Positions 11,739-24,745 are shown, numbered from the stretch's first letter. The stretch: 64,000 nucleotides of DNA from Macrostomum hystrix (GCA_950097015.1 CATNEN010000003.1:11127501-11191500); one strand, 5' to 3'. Numbers and translations: made by a program. Notes: a model not told the origin generated them from the sequence alone.

Positions 11739-14700
11739 CTTCACTCTTAGGGAATCGATGCGGACTCAGGTTGGTCGTTTGGTTACTCTGCTCTCTCTCT
11801 CTGATTTGGCTAATGTTAGCCACTTATTAGTTGAGAAGCCTGAAAAAATGGAGGTGAGAAAATGTGTTAAAAAGTTGTAAGATAGTCTGAAAGTTTCTAA
11901 CGACCTATGATCTGAAATGTCGCCTTTGAACTGCAGGTGTGAGCCAAGCTTTGATCCAATGAGACTTAAACCGAAACAAAACACAAGTCCAACCATAGCC
12001 AACATAAATGCGAATTGAAGACAGACAGTGACTTAAAACCAAAACTAATGAAAGCATTGTGAATGGAAAATCGTTGTCACTTTTTCGAAGGTAAAAAAAT
12101 AGATAAGATTTTACTCGAACAAACAGCGTTATCTTTCTAATACTTGGCCAACACGTGCTGGCATAAAGACAAAATTTATTTTCAGAAGTTTTCAAACAAA
12201 TTATGTTGGTTAAGCAAGTAAAAAACTAGTATGTCAACTTACAGTTGCAAATAACAGAAAGCTGATGGCTTTGTTGTCACTAGATGCTTATAAACAACGC
12301 CTTCTAGCACGAAAATAAAACAGAAGTAATAACTAATTTGGCCTTCGGAGAGCAGCCAATAGCTGCTAATGTCCATAACTTGATAGGAGAAATATTTTTA
12401 CAACTATTGTGCCGTTTTCAGCTACTTTTACCTCTTTAAGGACAAGAACAGGACTGACTTTTTATTCGAAGTAAAAAACTGGCGACTAGTTTGAATCACA
12501 CGGTCGAAATTAGTTTTACGTAGGCATAACGACAACGCGAGCACAGGACGGGTATTTATGGAACAGGGTGGGTAAACGCGAGTTGCAAAAAAAACAGTTT
12601 TTTCTTTTCTCTCCCTAGGTCTTCTCTATCAGTGCTAGCCAATTGAAGAGTGAGCACAGAACTCACAATTCAACTATCTTAAAGTAAATAAGTACAAAAA
12701 CTAATGCGTCTGTGGTTACCAAAGAATTTAGATTCTGCCTAGATGCAGTTTGCTGACTAGTGAGTGAAAATATATACGGGTATGGAAAATAAAAATGTAC
12801 ACAGCTAGATGAAGTTTTTATATTAAGCGTGGGCTAAAGCATGCTAGACGATTGTATGAAAACGAACATTTAAAGACAGAAAGGCTGTCTAAGAGGATCA
12901 ACTCATAAAATGGTCACATGCTCTTCGCTCGGACCACAATCTTAACATCCACTTCAGTCTTCATTGAGTTAGAAAAGGAAACTGACAGAAAAAATCTAAA
13001 GAGTAGAAAACCGCCACGGGGTATAGAATAGAAGTTTCTAGAAATAAAATATATGGAGCAACTTCTGGCCGATGATGAAGCACTAGCATGATACTTAATT
13101 AGACGTCTTAAAGACCAGATAAAGACTACGATTTTCGGTAGAAAATAGGGGGGCACTTTTATGTACACAATACAAAGCAAGTGCCTTAAAAATTGCTATC
13201 ACACCAGATCTTATCAAAATAGCTTAAATCTGTCCCACTAACTCCCTATTTCTATTGAAGAGAACAACAAAAAAATAAATAAATGAAGTGTGTCAAAAGA
13301 GAATCTGACAGGCTGAGAAAAGTTGGTCAATGTGCATAAGACACCATGCTTCAGTTTAGTTACCTGGCGTGGAAAAGATCTCCAAACTTAAAAGCTACCT
13401 ACTACAACCACTTCATCAACTTCTTGCCAATAAATGAGCAATACCTAGCGAGTACTCCAGAAGTCTATTCACAATTTGATTGTTCATTATATAACAACCT
13501 GCAAGATTCTACTTTTTAGAGCACTTTTACATTGAACTGATGATTTATGTTCGTGTTAAAAAGAGCAATAAAAATAGCAGGGTGGGCTAAGAGTTACTTT
13601 TTAACAATTGCAACATATTTCTAATAACAGATCAACTCGCTGGTGCCACTAGATTTTTAGCTTTAAAAACTCAGGTACTGCGCGCGAAAAATTCTGACAC
13701 GAAATTCAGATTGCGAAAGTTTCATTACATATAGTAAAATATGCAATTACCTTACCTACCGACAAAAAACAGCACCTTAACACACAGACGATTTAGTGAA
13801 ACAAGCAGGAATTAAGCAACGAAAATTGATACAACCACTCAATGAATGCAGGCCTCAGTGAAGATCAGAACTGGCTTTTCTATGTTGAATAAGAATTTCG
13901 TGACACACAAACCTTAGCTTGCCTTATTCAATTCTCATTTAAACATTTGCTACATTTAACATTATTAAAGAGGCAAAAAGTGTATGAAGAGATAAGGAAT
14001 AAATTGGACAATTTTTCTACAGTCCTAGATGCACAAATGTGTATTATAAATGATACAAATGGCAACCTAAGAGCATATTAAACTTAAAATATAGAAAGCA
14101 CTGAAAGTTGCAGGAAAAAACACCACAGTATTAGTATCAGTATTTCCTTGGACAAAGCAATGCAATGGGAAACCTAGCTTTACAGCAAGTACAAGTAGAG
14201 ACAGATAGCAATTACTTCTAAAAAACAAAATCCCATGGCCTTTTGTGTTTATAAACATATAGAATTTTTTTTTCTAAATATTTTAAGGTTAAAATCTATT
14301 TATGTATTTAGTTGTTGTGTCTTGTAGCCTATTTAAAAATGGTTCAAATTTTGATTAGTGATAACCAATTTTTTAACATTTCTAGTAACCAAAATTCTGG
14401 AAGTGTTTGTACAAAGTATTAGGCAAAAAAACTTGGCACATAGGCCTTATACACAGTGTCTTGGTTAATTAGGCTAATACTAAGCTAGGATAATAGTCCA
14501 CTTAAGTAAAACCATTATTCCATCTAATTTTATCATAGTATATTTTCTAAATCATCAAGAATGCAAAATTATAGTTTTTACTTGTTTTAACAAGTTTTAG
14601 ATTAGTTATCTCTAGTGTAAATGTTGATTTAATTACTGTTTTTATAAAATAAATAAATTATAATTAAAAACTAAACTACTATCAGAGGAACAAAAGTACA

Positions 14701-15083
14701 TATATACATACAGATAAAAGTACAAGTTTCTGGAGAAAGTAAACAAAACAAAATGCATTTAAGGAACATTTAAGACAAAAAGTATTTAGTTACTGCCTAA
14801 AGTGTAGCTTAAAAATACAAAATGTTAAAAATTAAATGTTGTAAATACACAACCTATTGAAATTATTAATAAAATAGCACTGTTTTTGCCTCTGATGAGT
14901 GCTGAAATTAATTTGTGGACACAATCTTTGACAAATAATTTATTTGTCTGACATTAGGATAGGGGGATTAGGCATAATTATATTGCTAGAGGTTGTTACC
15001 AAATATTTGTACATTTTTTCCACATGTTATTATTGATTTTAAACCACAACTTGAACTGTTAACAAAAGTATTAGTCTGTCTTG
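11739..15083. other. AT-rich intergenic region upstream of the GPCR
   Basis: About 3.3 kb without recognisable genes. A CT-rich tract (about 11788-11803) lies just upstream of the GPCR start and may be 5' UTR. The remaining ORFs (up to 96 codons) are AT-rich noise. It ends at the 5-bp target duplication of the LTR element (TACAC, 15084-15088). Confidence 0.4.
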
Positions 15084-15088
15084 TACAC

Positions 15089-15688
15089 GTAATAGGCTAG
15101 TTTAAATCCGCACTAAAATTATGCTACGCATTTATCAATAATATTTGACCTATTCAGATTTGTTTAACTTGTGTAAATATACTGTGTATATATGCAGCAT
15201 AGTAGGAAATGCTACTATAAATATAGACCGAATTCACTAGGAACAGTTAACCATTTCTTGAGCCTTTTATAAGAAACAATTCAAATCTCCTTGTAAGCAA
15301 TCTTACAAGCCTTACTTATTTCTTAAGTAAGTGGAAGCCGTGAACAATCCGATCCAGGGAGAGCCCAAGTACAGACTGGCCAGAGAGCCCGAAATATCTG
15401 ACTAAATTGTCTGAAACACCTGAGAGCAGTGTCTCCAGAATTACCTAGATTTAGTATCTAGAACATTACTGGCAGAAGGCCAGATCTATCATTTTGAAAG
15501 CCACGCTACCCAAACTACCAGTAGTTTGAAACAATCCACCCAACAAGGGGTGCGGTATAATGACTGTATATGTCACTTTAAGTGACTAAAGACAATAAAT
15601 AAGGAGGTTAGGCTAACCATTTACATTATGTATTACTAAAGAGGAGGATTTGAATTACTATGGAAGTACAAATAGAAGCACTACAACA
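15089..15688 (+). repeat. Left LTR
   Basis: 600-bp copy matching 18557-19155. The landmarks AGTGGAAGCCGTGAACAATC, ATCCAGGGAGAGC and CCAACAAGGGGTGC occur in the same order in both copies. Confidence 0.9.
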
Positions 15689-15767
15689 ACTTGGTGGCGG
15701 CAGAAAAGGATTGGAAAAGCGGCAGAATCTTACTTAAAAATAAGCTGTTCATAGTCAAATAGTCAAA

Positions 15768-16635
15768 ATGAATGCCAACCATGCAATCACTATGCTAGCA
15801 GAAGAACTAAGAAATCAATTAGAGCTGGGACTGACAAGACATGTCAAATTTAAAAAATTTAAAAAGACCCAGGAGCAGAAACAGGCCCGGATCGATTGGT
15901 GCTTGATTGGTGCTTGGTGCTGCCATTCAATGCTCGAAAGATTTGATGGTGGAAGATCAACGAGCTCCTGGGACATTGTCAGTGGTGATGAGACCTGGGT
16001 GTACTGTTTTGACCCAGAGAGCAAGCAGCAGTTGGCTCAATGGACCCCCATTGGCAGCCCGCCACTTTCAAAGCTGGTGCGGTTGTGAAGCATTGCCAAG
16101 CAGATGGTGGCTGTTTTTGTGGCTTGCAGCAGTCCCGTAGCCATGATTCTGCTGGTAACACAGTGGATGGTGACTGCGGGCTGGTATGTAACCGAGTGTA
16201 TGCCCCAGGTGCTGCAATCCATCGCTGAGAAGTGCCCAAGGACTTGCCATCGCGAGTTGCTGCTCCACCAGGACAACGCCCCAGCCCATACTGTGCGACT
16301 AACTGTGGAGTTCGTGGAGCAGAATCGTGTCCAACTTCTTTAGCACCCACCCTACAGCCCCGACTTGGCACCGTGTGACTTCTTTGTGTTCCCACAAGTC
16401 AAGCGCCTGCTCAAGGGAGTCTGATTTACATAGCTGGAATAGGCCGTCAAGGCCTTCCAAAGTCACCTGTTTGACATCCCTCAGTCAGAGTGGGCTGTCT
16501 GCTTTGCTACTTGGTTTGAAAGGATGAGAAAGTGCATTGAAGCTGCTGGAGAGTACTTAGAAAAGGCCTGACAATTATCTTCCCTGACACTTTATTTCTG
16601 TGCATCCGGAAACTTATTGAATGCCCCTTGTATCA
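15768..16635 (+). pseudogene. Decayed mariner transposase
   Basis: Spread over several frames, conserved mariner blocks appear in order: EQKQARIDWC, MLERFDGGRS, GDETWVYCFDPESKQQ (first Asp), LLLHQDNAPAHT (second Asp), HPPYSPDLAPCDFFVFP (third Asp), and IPQSEWAVCFATWFERM near the C-terminus. Stop codons and frame changes break it (for example before HPPYSP and after LLKGV), and about 20 residues are inserted before MLERFD. The 3' end AACTTATTGAATGCCCCTTG (to about 16630) resembles a mariner terminal repeat; no matching 5' end was found, so it is truncated. It is dead, and it lies inside the LTR element. Confidence 0.85.
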
Positions 16636-16706
16636 CGTACTGAGTCAGATATCCAACACTGTTTTTCGAATTCAAAAGGAGATTGATGGAGTGTTAGAGG
16701 GACTGA

Positions 16707-17123
16707 ATGATAGCGCATCAAAATAATGTCATTGTTGTTCCAAATTCAATAAGAATTATTGAAAAATTTGTGAAGGAAAATGGCGCTCCTAAAGCAAAGG
16801 CCAAGCCCACAGGGCAAGGCATTAAGAGGAGGCAGCCAGAGTGCAAAAAGCTGCCAGAAAAATTGTCAGAGTTGTCAGATAGTGAGCTAAGCTCCGAAGA
16901 AAGAATTAGATGGTCCGCACGTGGCAGGGAAAATTTTGACCTGCATGAGGAAAATGACCCGTTGGAGAGTGATACTAAAGAAAGCTCGGAAAATGAAGAA
17001 ATCCCTGAAGACTTAGCAGCTCAAGTTGCCTATAATCTCAGGCCACGCCTGACCCCACGCATCACACAGACATGCGGCAATCTTGTGCCAAGGCCTAAGC
17101 ATGCTTGCTTTCAAGAACAATAG
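16707..17123 (+). CDS. ORF of unknown function inside the LTR element
   Basis: 138 codons. A basic N-terminal part (KAKAKPTGQGIKRRQPECKK) precedes an acidic Ser/Glu-rich middle and a C-terminal VAYNLRPRLTPR. YNLRPR-type motifs occur in retroelement polyproteins, so it may be a gag or pol remnant. No catalytic or zinc-knuckle motif is present. The surrounding DNA is more GC-rich than the LTRs. Confidence 0.35.
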   Translation: MIAHQNNVIVVPNSIRIIEKFVKENGAPKAKAKPTGQGIKRRQPECKKLPEKLSELSDSELSSEERIRWSARGRENFDLHEENDPLESDTKESSENEEIPEDLAAQVAYNLRPRLTPRITQTCGNLVPRPKHACFQEQ

Positions 17124-17437
17124 ATGAATGCCCACCACCCCAGTCCCCAGGCCAGTAAGCCAAATGGGTGATGACTATATTGCTAACATATCCTTTGTGT
17201 ATAAAGTTGTATTATTTTGTATTCTGGTGATAATATTTTGTTGCGACAATATTATAAAATACTCTCAGTATATTATTTGATATTTGTTTTATGTGTGCTG
17301 ATATCCACAGAATAAAGAAAAGCTTGGTGTTCTATTGGTTGAGACTCCCCCTTGTCTGCCACTATATAAGGGAGCAACCCGGAACAGAGATTGCTTTATT
17401 CAAAGTGTTTTCAGAAAGCATTTTGATTCTCTGCCAA

Positions 17438-17833
17438 ATGGCTGCCAATACCTCATTGAGTGAAATTCTACGAGAGATGGTCAATTGCAACAAAATTCTC
17501 CTTGAAGACATCACAGAAGTGAGTGGAGAAATCCTGCCGGTGGGCAGTGAAATTAACCCAGCTGGAGCCGAGAGAACGACGTCGACACCTATTGTGGAGG
17601 CTGAAGAGCTAGCAGCTCTGCTGCGTCAGGTCACTCGGCCGAAGCCACCTGCCAATAGGAGCATAGGCATCAAGCAGATGCCTGAGTTGAGCCCAAGGTA
17701 TGAGTCTGATGACCGACCCTGGAAGCCGTCAGGTTCGTGGACTACCTTGCTGGACCAGCCACCTGCTAACATGCTGCAGGGCCGAACATTGCGCTTGCCA
17801 CGACCAACGGCTTGTAGTCGGCAAGGCCAATGA
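17438..17833 (+). CDS. ORF of unknown function inside the LTR element, gag-like position
   Basis: 131 codons from an ATG at 17438 (MAANTSLSEILREMVNCNK), a hydrophilic protein with Pro-rich and Arg-rich stretches and no known motif. A second frame at 17849-18055, rich in Pro and Gln, may continue it after a frameshift. The position between LTRs suggests a residual structural protein. Low confidence that it is expressed. Confidence 0.3.
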   Translation: MAANTSLSEILREMVNCNKILLEDITEVSGEILPVGSEINPAGAERTTSTPIVEAEELAALLRQVTRPKPPANRSIGIKQMPELSPRYESDDRPWKPSGSWTTLLDQPPANMLQGRTLRLPRPTACSRQGQ

Positions 17834-18556
17834 CTACCTAAAGTCCATATGCCGACTGCCCTGCAGCAGGCAGAGCCAGCACAACCCTCAAGGCTGCAGT
17901 CTGCAGTACATCGCCCAGAACCTTGGCAGCCTTTGGCTCCTCGACCACTGCAGCCAGTTTTGGTGAGTGACCGACCTCCACAGCCGCCGGCTGACAGGCA
18001 GGCTATCCCTAAAGTGCAGCAGACGAGGGGATCACTAAAGCGCAGCATAAATTAATGCAGTATCTGCATAAGGTAGTGTTCCTACACCATGACCAGCCTT
18101 TGCCTCAATGGGCCCATGTTTGGCCGGCAATCCAGTCACTGCGCAGTTCAACCGACACAATGGGAGCCATCACAGCTATCGAGTATTGAGATCTCAATGA
18201 ATATTGAGATGCGGTGGATCTTGATTTAACTTGGTTGGGTGCATTATGAGGAGCTGCCATCCCAATTTGAATTTTAACGGACAATTTTATAGACATTTAT
18301 ATGGTTGGTGTACAGTGCCAATTTTATATTGCATGCGAAAATCTTAACCACTTATTGTGCTTTATTGTATGATCTTTTACTGTGTGCGAGTTTTAGCTGG
18401 CTCAATATATTTACGCATCTGAACATTCTGTCTCTTACATGTGCATTTTAGTAATCCTTTGTGTCTTGTTTTACATATACTAATTGTTGTGTGTATCCAT
18501 CTTTGTGCTAAAAATTTCTCACTTGACACTCAAAATTTTTTGTTAGAGGAGGCAGT

Positions 18557-19155
18557 TGTAATAGGCTAGTTTAAATCCTCTCTAAAAATATGCTATGTGT
18601 ATATCAATAATATTTGACCTATTCAGATTTGTTTAACTTGCATAAATATACTGTGTATATACCCAGCATAGTAGGAAATGCTACTATAAATATAGACCAA
18701 ATTCACTAGGAACAGTTAACCATTTCAAGCCTTTTATAAGAAACAGTTCAAATCTCCTCGTGAGCAATCTTACAAGCCTTACTTATTTCTAAAGTAAGTG
18801 GAAGCCGTGAACAATCCGATCCAGGGAGAGCCTGAGTACAGACTGGCCAGAGAGCCTGAAATATCTGACTAAATTGTCTGAAACATCTCAGAGCAGTGTC
18901 TCCAGAATTACCTAGATTTAGTATCTAGAACATTACTGGCAGAAGGCCAGATCTATCATGTTGAAAGCCACACTACCCAAACTATCAGTAGTTTGAAACA
19001 ATCCACCCAACAAGGGGTGCAGTATAATGACTGTATAGGTCAGTTTAAGTGACTAAAGAAAATAATTAAGGTTAGGCTAACCATTTACATTATGTATTAC
19101 TAAAGAGGAGGATTTGAATTACTAAGGAAGTACAAATAGAAGAAGCACCACAACA
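18557..19155 (+). repeat. Right LTR
   Basis: 599-bp copy of the left LTR, starting TGTAATAGG after a purine tract and ending CACCACAACA. The differences from the left LTR are scattered substitutions and small indels, so insertion was not recent. Confidence 0.9.
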
Positions 19156-19160
19156 TACAC

Positions 19161-21129
19161 TAAATCCCATTAGCCAATATTTATTTTTTTGCTGCATTGT
19201 AGCATATTTTGTAACTATTGTAACTGTGTAACTTTGTAATTTTTTACTTTTTATATCAGCTTATCACTGTAGCTATAGTCAGCTTTTTTGTATAGGTCTA
19301 TCTTGATATTGATTTTTAACACTCTGTTTTGCTTTTGTCATAAACTAATGGTGAAATGCACTAGGGTTCCAGACTCTAGATGTTAAACATGTACGCCAGA
19401 TAATTCGGGCATACAGAGGGGTCTGGTGTACCCTGTTGGCGTACAGCTTGACGTATACCCACCTTGGTGTATACCCATCTCTGGAGCAATGGCGTAACTT
19501 GGCATATGGCATTAACAGCAAAACATGGCGTAAGGCGTTTATGGCATAACATTGACAGCGTAATATTTCTCAAAATTCCGCGACTCTGCAACCAACATCA
19601 CGACCACGTCAATTTTCAAAAGTGCAGTACTAAACTAACAATTGCTGAAATTTTTCTTTAAGCCTTTTATTTGTTATTTAAATATACAATATTTGAAAGA
19701 CAGAAATCTTCTTTAGTAAATTACATTTTTACCATCAACACTTTGTTTAACATTGTTAACCAACATCATTTTTTCAAAATCTTTTTTTGGTCAATTGGTT
19801 GTAAACTTAATACACTTTATTATTCATTTTTCTAATAGATTCGTGCAAACATAAAAGTAAAATATACAATAAAGTTAATGTAAGTAAGTGCAAATTTTGC
19901 TTGGCGTATTTTTGTGAGTGACATAAATCTGCTGGCGTACATTGGCGTACAGGAGCTAGGGAATCAAATTTCATTCTGGCATACACCAGCACACGATACT
20001 GACACTGGCTAGGCTTTAATATGTATAAATTTACATTTGACTACCATTTTGCTTTAGAATAGCCTATGCTGCCTATATTACTACAAAATAGTTATTACCA
20101 AGAGGCTAGCTATATAAAAACAAAAAAAGAATCATTTTTGTACTTCTATGTACAGCTTATGTACTTCTTTTTGTACAGCCTATCTTCTGTTATTAAATAT
20201 AATGCTTAGGGCCTATAAGCATTTACATAGGGCCTATAGGCTTGTGGCAACGAGGAACATGTAATTGTGTAAACCTTTTGATTACAAAAAACAAGTGGAG
20301 ACAAAAAGAGCTCGTTTTTTTTATTCAAGACCACACATATCTAGATCAGATCATATCAGATGATTTTTTGCCAAAATCATTGTTAACAAAGTGGACTCTT
20401 ACTAGCTAGAGTTGGAGGCTTTGGAGCCTGGATGGTTTAATTGTAATAAAGTAATAATTTATAATTATGGGCTATGGCTATAATAAAGAGCCAACTAAGG
20501 AAAAGAAATTAATAATCAATAAAATAAGAAAAATAATAGCTTAGTTATTGATAACAGTGGCTATATGAGTTAAATAAGACAGTACAATTCAATAATTCAT
20601 AAAATATTTTTTTACTTAGAAGTTAGAGTAGACCTTAATTAATCAAATTTATAAATACTTTTTTATATCAGCTACTGCTGAACAATGGACACTTATGTTC
20701 ATTATGGACACTTTTGTGTCAAAGCGAAAAGACAAACGTACAAGACGAAGAATTGACATGTAGCTTACTTTACTTAATGGTTTGAAGTTGAACAACCTCG
20801 CAGACACGTGCGTTTGAATCAAGAGAAGGCATTAAAAACGGCTGTGAGAATAAATGCGCTGCAGAAATACAATTAACACAAAAAAATAAGGCTGTCTACG
20901 TTTTAATAAATTTTATTTTTTACTAAAGAGAAAGAAATATATATTTGTTAAAATGAAACAACCTTAAGACCTAAAAGTTTCCGTCCGAAGTCTCATGTTT
21001 ATATGCGCCTTAATTATTTTCAAGTCAAGAATCTGGGCTGAAAGACGCGTGACGAAGTGGCGGAAAGAATGGAAACGAACAATTACTCGATTGGTGTGTA
21101 GAAGTTTTCACTAAAGAATGAATATGGAG
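19161..21129. other. AT-rich intergenic region
   Basis: No gene recognised. Around 19400-19560 and 19900-19990 the word GGCGTA or its complement recurs irregularly, probably a very degenerate repeat. ORFs of 61-79 codons here have no features. Confidence 0.4.
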
Positions 21130-21420
21130 AGATGAGGGGCAGCTGGATGTAGAGATGAGGAATAGCTGGATGGGGTGATGAAACATAGCTTGATGGGAAG
21201 ATGAAGAATAGCTGGATGGGAAGATGAAGAATAGCTGGATGGGAAGATGAGGAATAGCTGGATGGGGAGATGAGGAATAGCTGGATGGGGAGATGAGGAA
21301 TAGCTGGATGGGGAGATGAAGAATAGCTGGATAGGGAGATGAGTAATAGCTGGATGGGGTGATGAAGAATAGCTGGATGGGGAGATGAGGAATAGCTGGA
21401 TGGGGAGATGATGAGCAGCT
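21130..21420 (+). repeat. 22/23-bp minisatellite
   Basis: About 13 units of AGCTGGATGGGGAGATGAGG with a short AATAG joint. The 167-codon minus-strand ORF over it (repeating SSYSSSPHPAI) comes from the repeat. Confidence 0.9.
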
Positions 21421-22211
21421 GCTGTAATGTAATTTTTAGATGATGAAGAGAATAGATGATCGGTGATGATGTTAAGTTAAAATCAGATGCAAAATAGTTG
21501 AACCCCCAATACCAATTTCGGATCCTAATTGGTACAATTCGGCGTTGTTCCAGAAACAACTCAAAGTCTAGAGCATCTTTCGACATTTAAACTCGACTGA
21601 AGACTCACAAAAGTATTTCAGAAGCTTATGTGAGTAATGAAAAAAATAAGTTGATGTTGCGTAAATAAACACAGTCTATTTACTGACTTCAAAATAATCG
21701 ATACATCATTTTGAAATCGAGCAAATGACGTGAAGTCAGAGAAGTCCTAGAATACATTTTTATATAGTCATTCAACTGCTTACGACAGGATTCGACGAAA
21801 AGTCGATAGGGGAATTTTTGGGCCCAGATGTGTTGGAAGGGACATAAATTGGTCCATGAAGAAGCTATTTAGTGTCTGTTAGATAATCATTATTCCATTA
21901 TTCGGCAAGCAATTTTCAGTTGCTTGCTATAACAAGATTGCCTAGTTTCCTATATTTTACTTACCTGCTAGAATGTTCTCGAAACGATGGTCCAGCAGGT
22001 GCTGATCGGAAACAATTTTTCAATTAGTTTCTAGTCGATAGCCAAAGAAGAATTAAATTGCACGCGCAGCTGGCGAAATTCTTGGCCAATTTTTCACGTC
22101 TTTTTCTTTCTATGTTTCCATCGAATTATTTCTCGATAGCCGCCCAAACTATTCACCGATTGCCGAATGACACGAAAGGACATATAGAAATATGCCCAAG
22201 CTTGCAGTTTG

Positions 22212-22212
<1 letters not shown>
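21421..22212. other. Unique spacer
   Basis: No gene, RNA or element recognised between the 22-bp array and the GATA array. Confidence 0.4.
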
Positions 22213-22449
<237 letters not shown>

Positions 22450-22879
22450 TATAGAATTAAAACGATTGAAAATTTAAGACGAAAAAGGCTGGAAAGTCTA
22501 AATATGTCGGGAAATCATTAGATGTGAAATAGTGTACGTTTGTATAATATAATAATAATATATAATATATATATTTAGAAATAATATTGTATAATAATAT
22601 ATTAAAGTCACAGTCTTCAAACCGGATCTAAAAACCAGACTTACAGCCTAACGCTTGAAGGTCAGTTATAAGAAAGCTGCGTGTCTGAAAGTTAAGGCAA
22701 GTTACTTAGGTTAGCTTGCAATCTTGTCAATCATCGCTGAAAGCCTTCCTTCTCCCTCGTCAATAGCATGAAGGAGCTTTTCATTTTGGAAAACTTGTTT
22801 TGAGCAGTGTAGCTAATCACTGCACTAAATCTAACCTGCGTAACCTTCACTTGGGTAACTACTTGCTGAAAGAATTCAC

Positions 22880-24050
22880 ACGATCCGTCACAACTCGATT
22901 GACACAACTCGAGTGTCACAACTCGACTGTCACAGTTCCACTGTCTCGACTCGACTAATCACAACTCGGCTGTCATAACTCGACTGTCACAATTCCACTG
23001 TCACAACTCGATTGTCACAACTCGAGTGTCACGACTCGACTGCCACAACTCGAGTGTCACAGTTCCACTGTCTCGACTCGACTGTCACAACTCGATTGTC
23101 ATAACTCGACTGTCACAATTCCACTGTCACAACTCGACTGTCACAACTCGACTGTCACAACTCGACTGTCACAATTCCACTGTCACAACTCGACTGTCAC
23201 GACTCGACTGCCACAACTCGACTGTCTCACAATTCCACTGTCACGACTCGACTTAATCTCAACTCGACTGTCACAACTCGACTGTCACAATTCCACTGTC
23301 ACAACTCGACTGTCACGACTCGACTGCCACAACTCGACTGTCTCACAATTCCACTGTCACGACTCGACTTAATCTCAACTCGATTGTCACAACTCGACTG
23401 TCACAATTCCACTGTCACAACTCGATTGTCTCAACTCGATTGTCACAACTCGACTGTCACAATTCCACTGTCACAACTCGACTGTCTCACAATTCCACTG
23501 TCACGACTCGACTTAATCTCAACTCGACTGTCACAACTCGACTGTCACAATTCCACTGTCACAACTCGACTGTCACGACTCGACTGCCACAACTCGACTG
23601 TCTCACAATTCCACTGTCACAACTCGACTGTCACGACTCGACTGCCACAACTCGACTGTCTCACAATTCCACTGTCACGACTCGACTTAATCTCAACTCG
23701 ATTGTCACAACTCGACTGTCACAATTCCACTGTCACAACTCGATTGTCTCAACTCGATTGTCACAACTCGACTGTCACAATTCCACTGTCACAACTCGAC
23801 TGTCACAACTCGATTGTCACAACTCGACTGTCACAACTCGATTGTCACAACTCGACTGTCGCGACTCGACTGTCACAACTCGACTGTCACAACTCGACTG
23901 TCACGACTCGAGTGTCACAACTCGACTGTCACAACTCGATTGTCACAACTCGACTGTCGCGACTCGACTGTCACAACTCGACTGTCACAACTCGACTGTC
24001 ACGACTCGACTGTCACAACTCGACTGTCGCGACTCGACTGTCATATTATT
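22880..24050 (+). repeat. 14-bp minisatellite
   Basis: About 83 units of CTCGACTGTCACAA with phase variants CAATTCCACTGT and CTCAACTCGA. Longer blocks of roughly 120-180 bp recur (compare 23221-23360 with 23590-23700), indicating higher-order duplication. Because 14 is not a multiple of 3, each strand cycles through all frames, and the 293-codon ORF here is an artefact. Confidence 0.95.
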
Positions 24051-24402
24051 CGATTCAGTCACAACTTAATTGTCATAATTCGATAATAAAAAACAAATTA
24101 CGAACCTTTTTACATAAAAGTGTAATTCAGTCTATACCCTTTGGCTTAGCGATGACAAAATACAGCTTCAGCAAATGGGAGAGCAATTTTGAATCAGTTC
24201 AATCCGATTGGCTGCGTGTTTTCTATAAAGACTCTACCTTTATACAGACTCTCCAAGCTAATTGATTTCCGCATTCATAGGAAAAATTTCAAGGCCATCT
24301 GTAAAGTCACAACATACAAGGCTGGATTCGCAGTAAGTGCCCAGAAAAGAAGTCAATTTATGTAGTTCGTGTTAATTGAAATTTCACAGTGATCCTTTTC
24401 AG

Positions 24403-24705
24403 ATGACTCAACCATTTCTGATAGTCGTTCTGCTAGTTGTTACAGTTGGCATGACAACCGAAGGGACTGCTGCGCCTTTTTATGACAACGAACAGCCGGA
24501 CTATTGGCAGCCAGTGCACGGCGGCTACAAGCGGTTCTTTGGCAACTTCTTGCGCTCCTCCCAGCTGTCGTATCGTTGGCCGCTGCCTGAACCAAATCCA
24601 GAGGGACGGGTGCGTTGGAGCGGCAGGCTGGGACATCGAATGATGCGCCTGCAGCAGCAGCAGCAGCAGCAGGACTCACGCAGCTGGAAGGCTCGATTCG
24701 GATAA
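24403..24705 (+). CDS. Small secreted protein, possible neuropeptide precursor
   Basis: 100 aa. The ATG follows a canonical acceptor (CCTTTTCAG), so a non-coding 5' exon is likely. A signal peptide is clear: MTQPFLIVVLLVVTVG then MTTEGTAA, with probable cleavage before PFYDNEQ. The remaining 76 residues contain basic cleavage sites: GYKR at about residue 48, then EGR-VRWSGR-LGHR. A Gln run encoded by CAG repeats follows, and the chain ends KARFG immediately before the stop. A Gly at the very end would be amidated, giving an RF-amide-like terminus, and VRWSGR could give an amidated VRWS. These traits are typical of peptide prohormones, but I recognise no named family. A polyadenylation signal lies 35 bp after the stop. 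Confidence 0.65.
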   Translation: MTQPFLIVVLLVVTVGMTTEGTAAPFYDNEQPDYWQPVHGGYKRFFGNFLRSSQLSYRWPLPEPNPEGRVRWSGRLGHRMMRLQQQQQQQDSRSWKARFG

Positions 24706-24739
24706 AAACCATAAAAACTATAAAATTACTTTCAACACC

Positions 24740-24745
24740 AATAAA
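24740..24745 (+). promoter_or_regulatory. Polyadenylation signal AATAAA
   Basis: Canonical hexamer 35 bp after the stop of the small secreted protein; further AATAAA words occur near 24786 and 24798. Confidence 0.6.

Larger units (their letters stand above)
15089..19155 (+). mobile_element. LTR retrotransposon, apparently non-autonomous
   Basis: Two direct repeats of about 600 bp (15089-15688 and 18557-19155) share about 95% by eye and end in CACTACAACA or CACCACAACA. TACAC occurs immediately before the first (15084-15088) and after the second (19156-19160), giving a 5-bp target duplication. A purine tract (AGAGGAGGCAGT) precedes the right LTR and ACTTGGTGGCGGCAG, a candidate primer-binding site, follows the left one. 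The right LTR starts TGTAATAGG; the left one lacks the initial T. The 2.87 kb interior has no reverse transcriptase, protease or integrase. It contains a decayed mariner transposase and two ORFs of unknown type, so movement would need enzymes from elsewhere. Confidence 0.85.

Noticed and set aside
23384-24265. 293-codon ORF over the 14-bp array
   Set aside because: It is a low-complexity translation of a tandem repeat that reads openly in all frames; no start context or domain.
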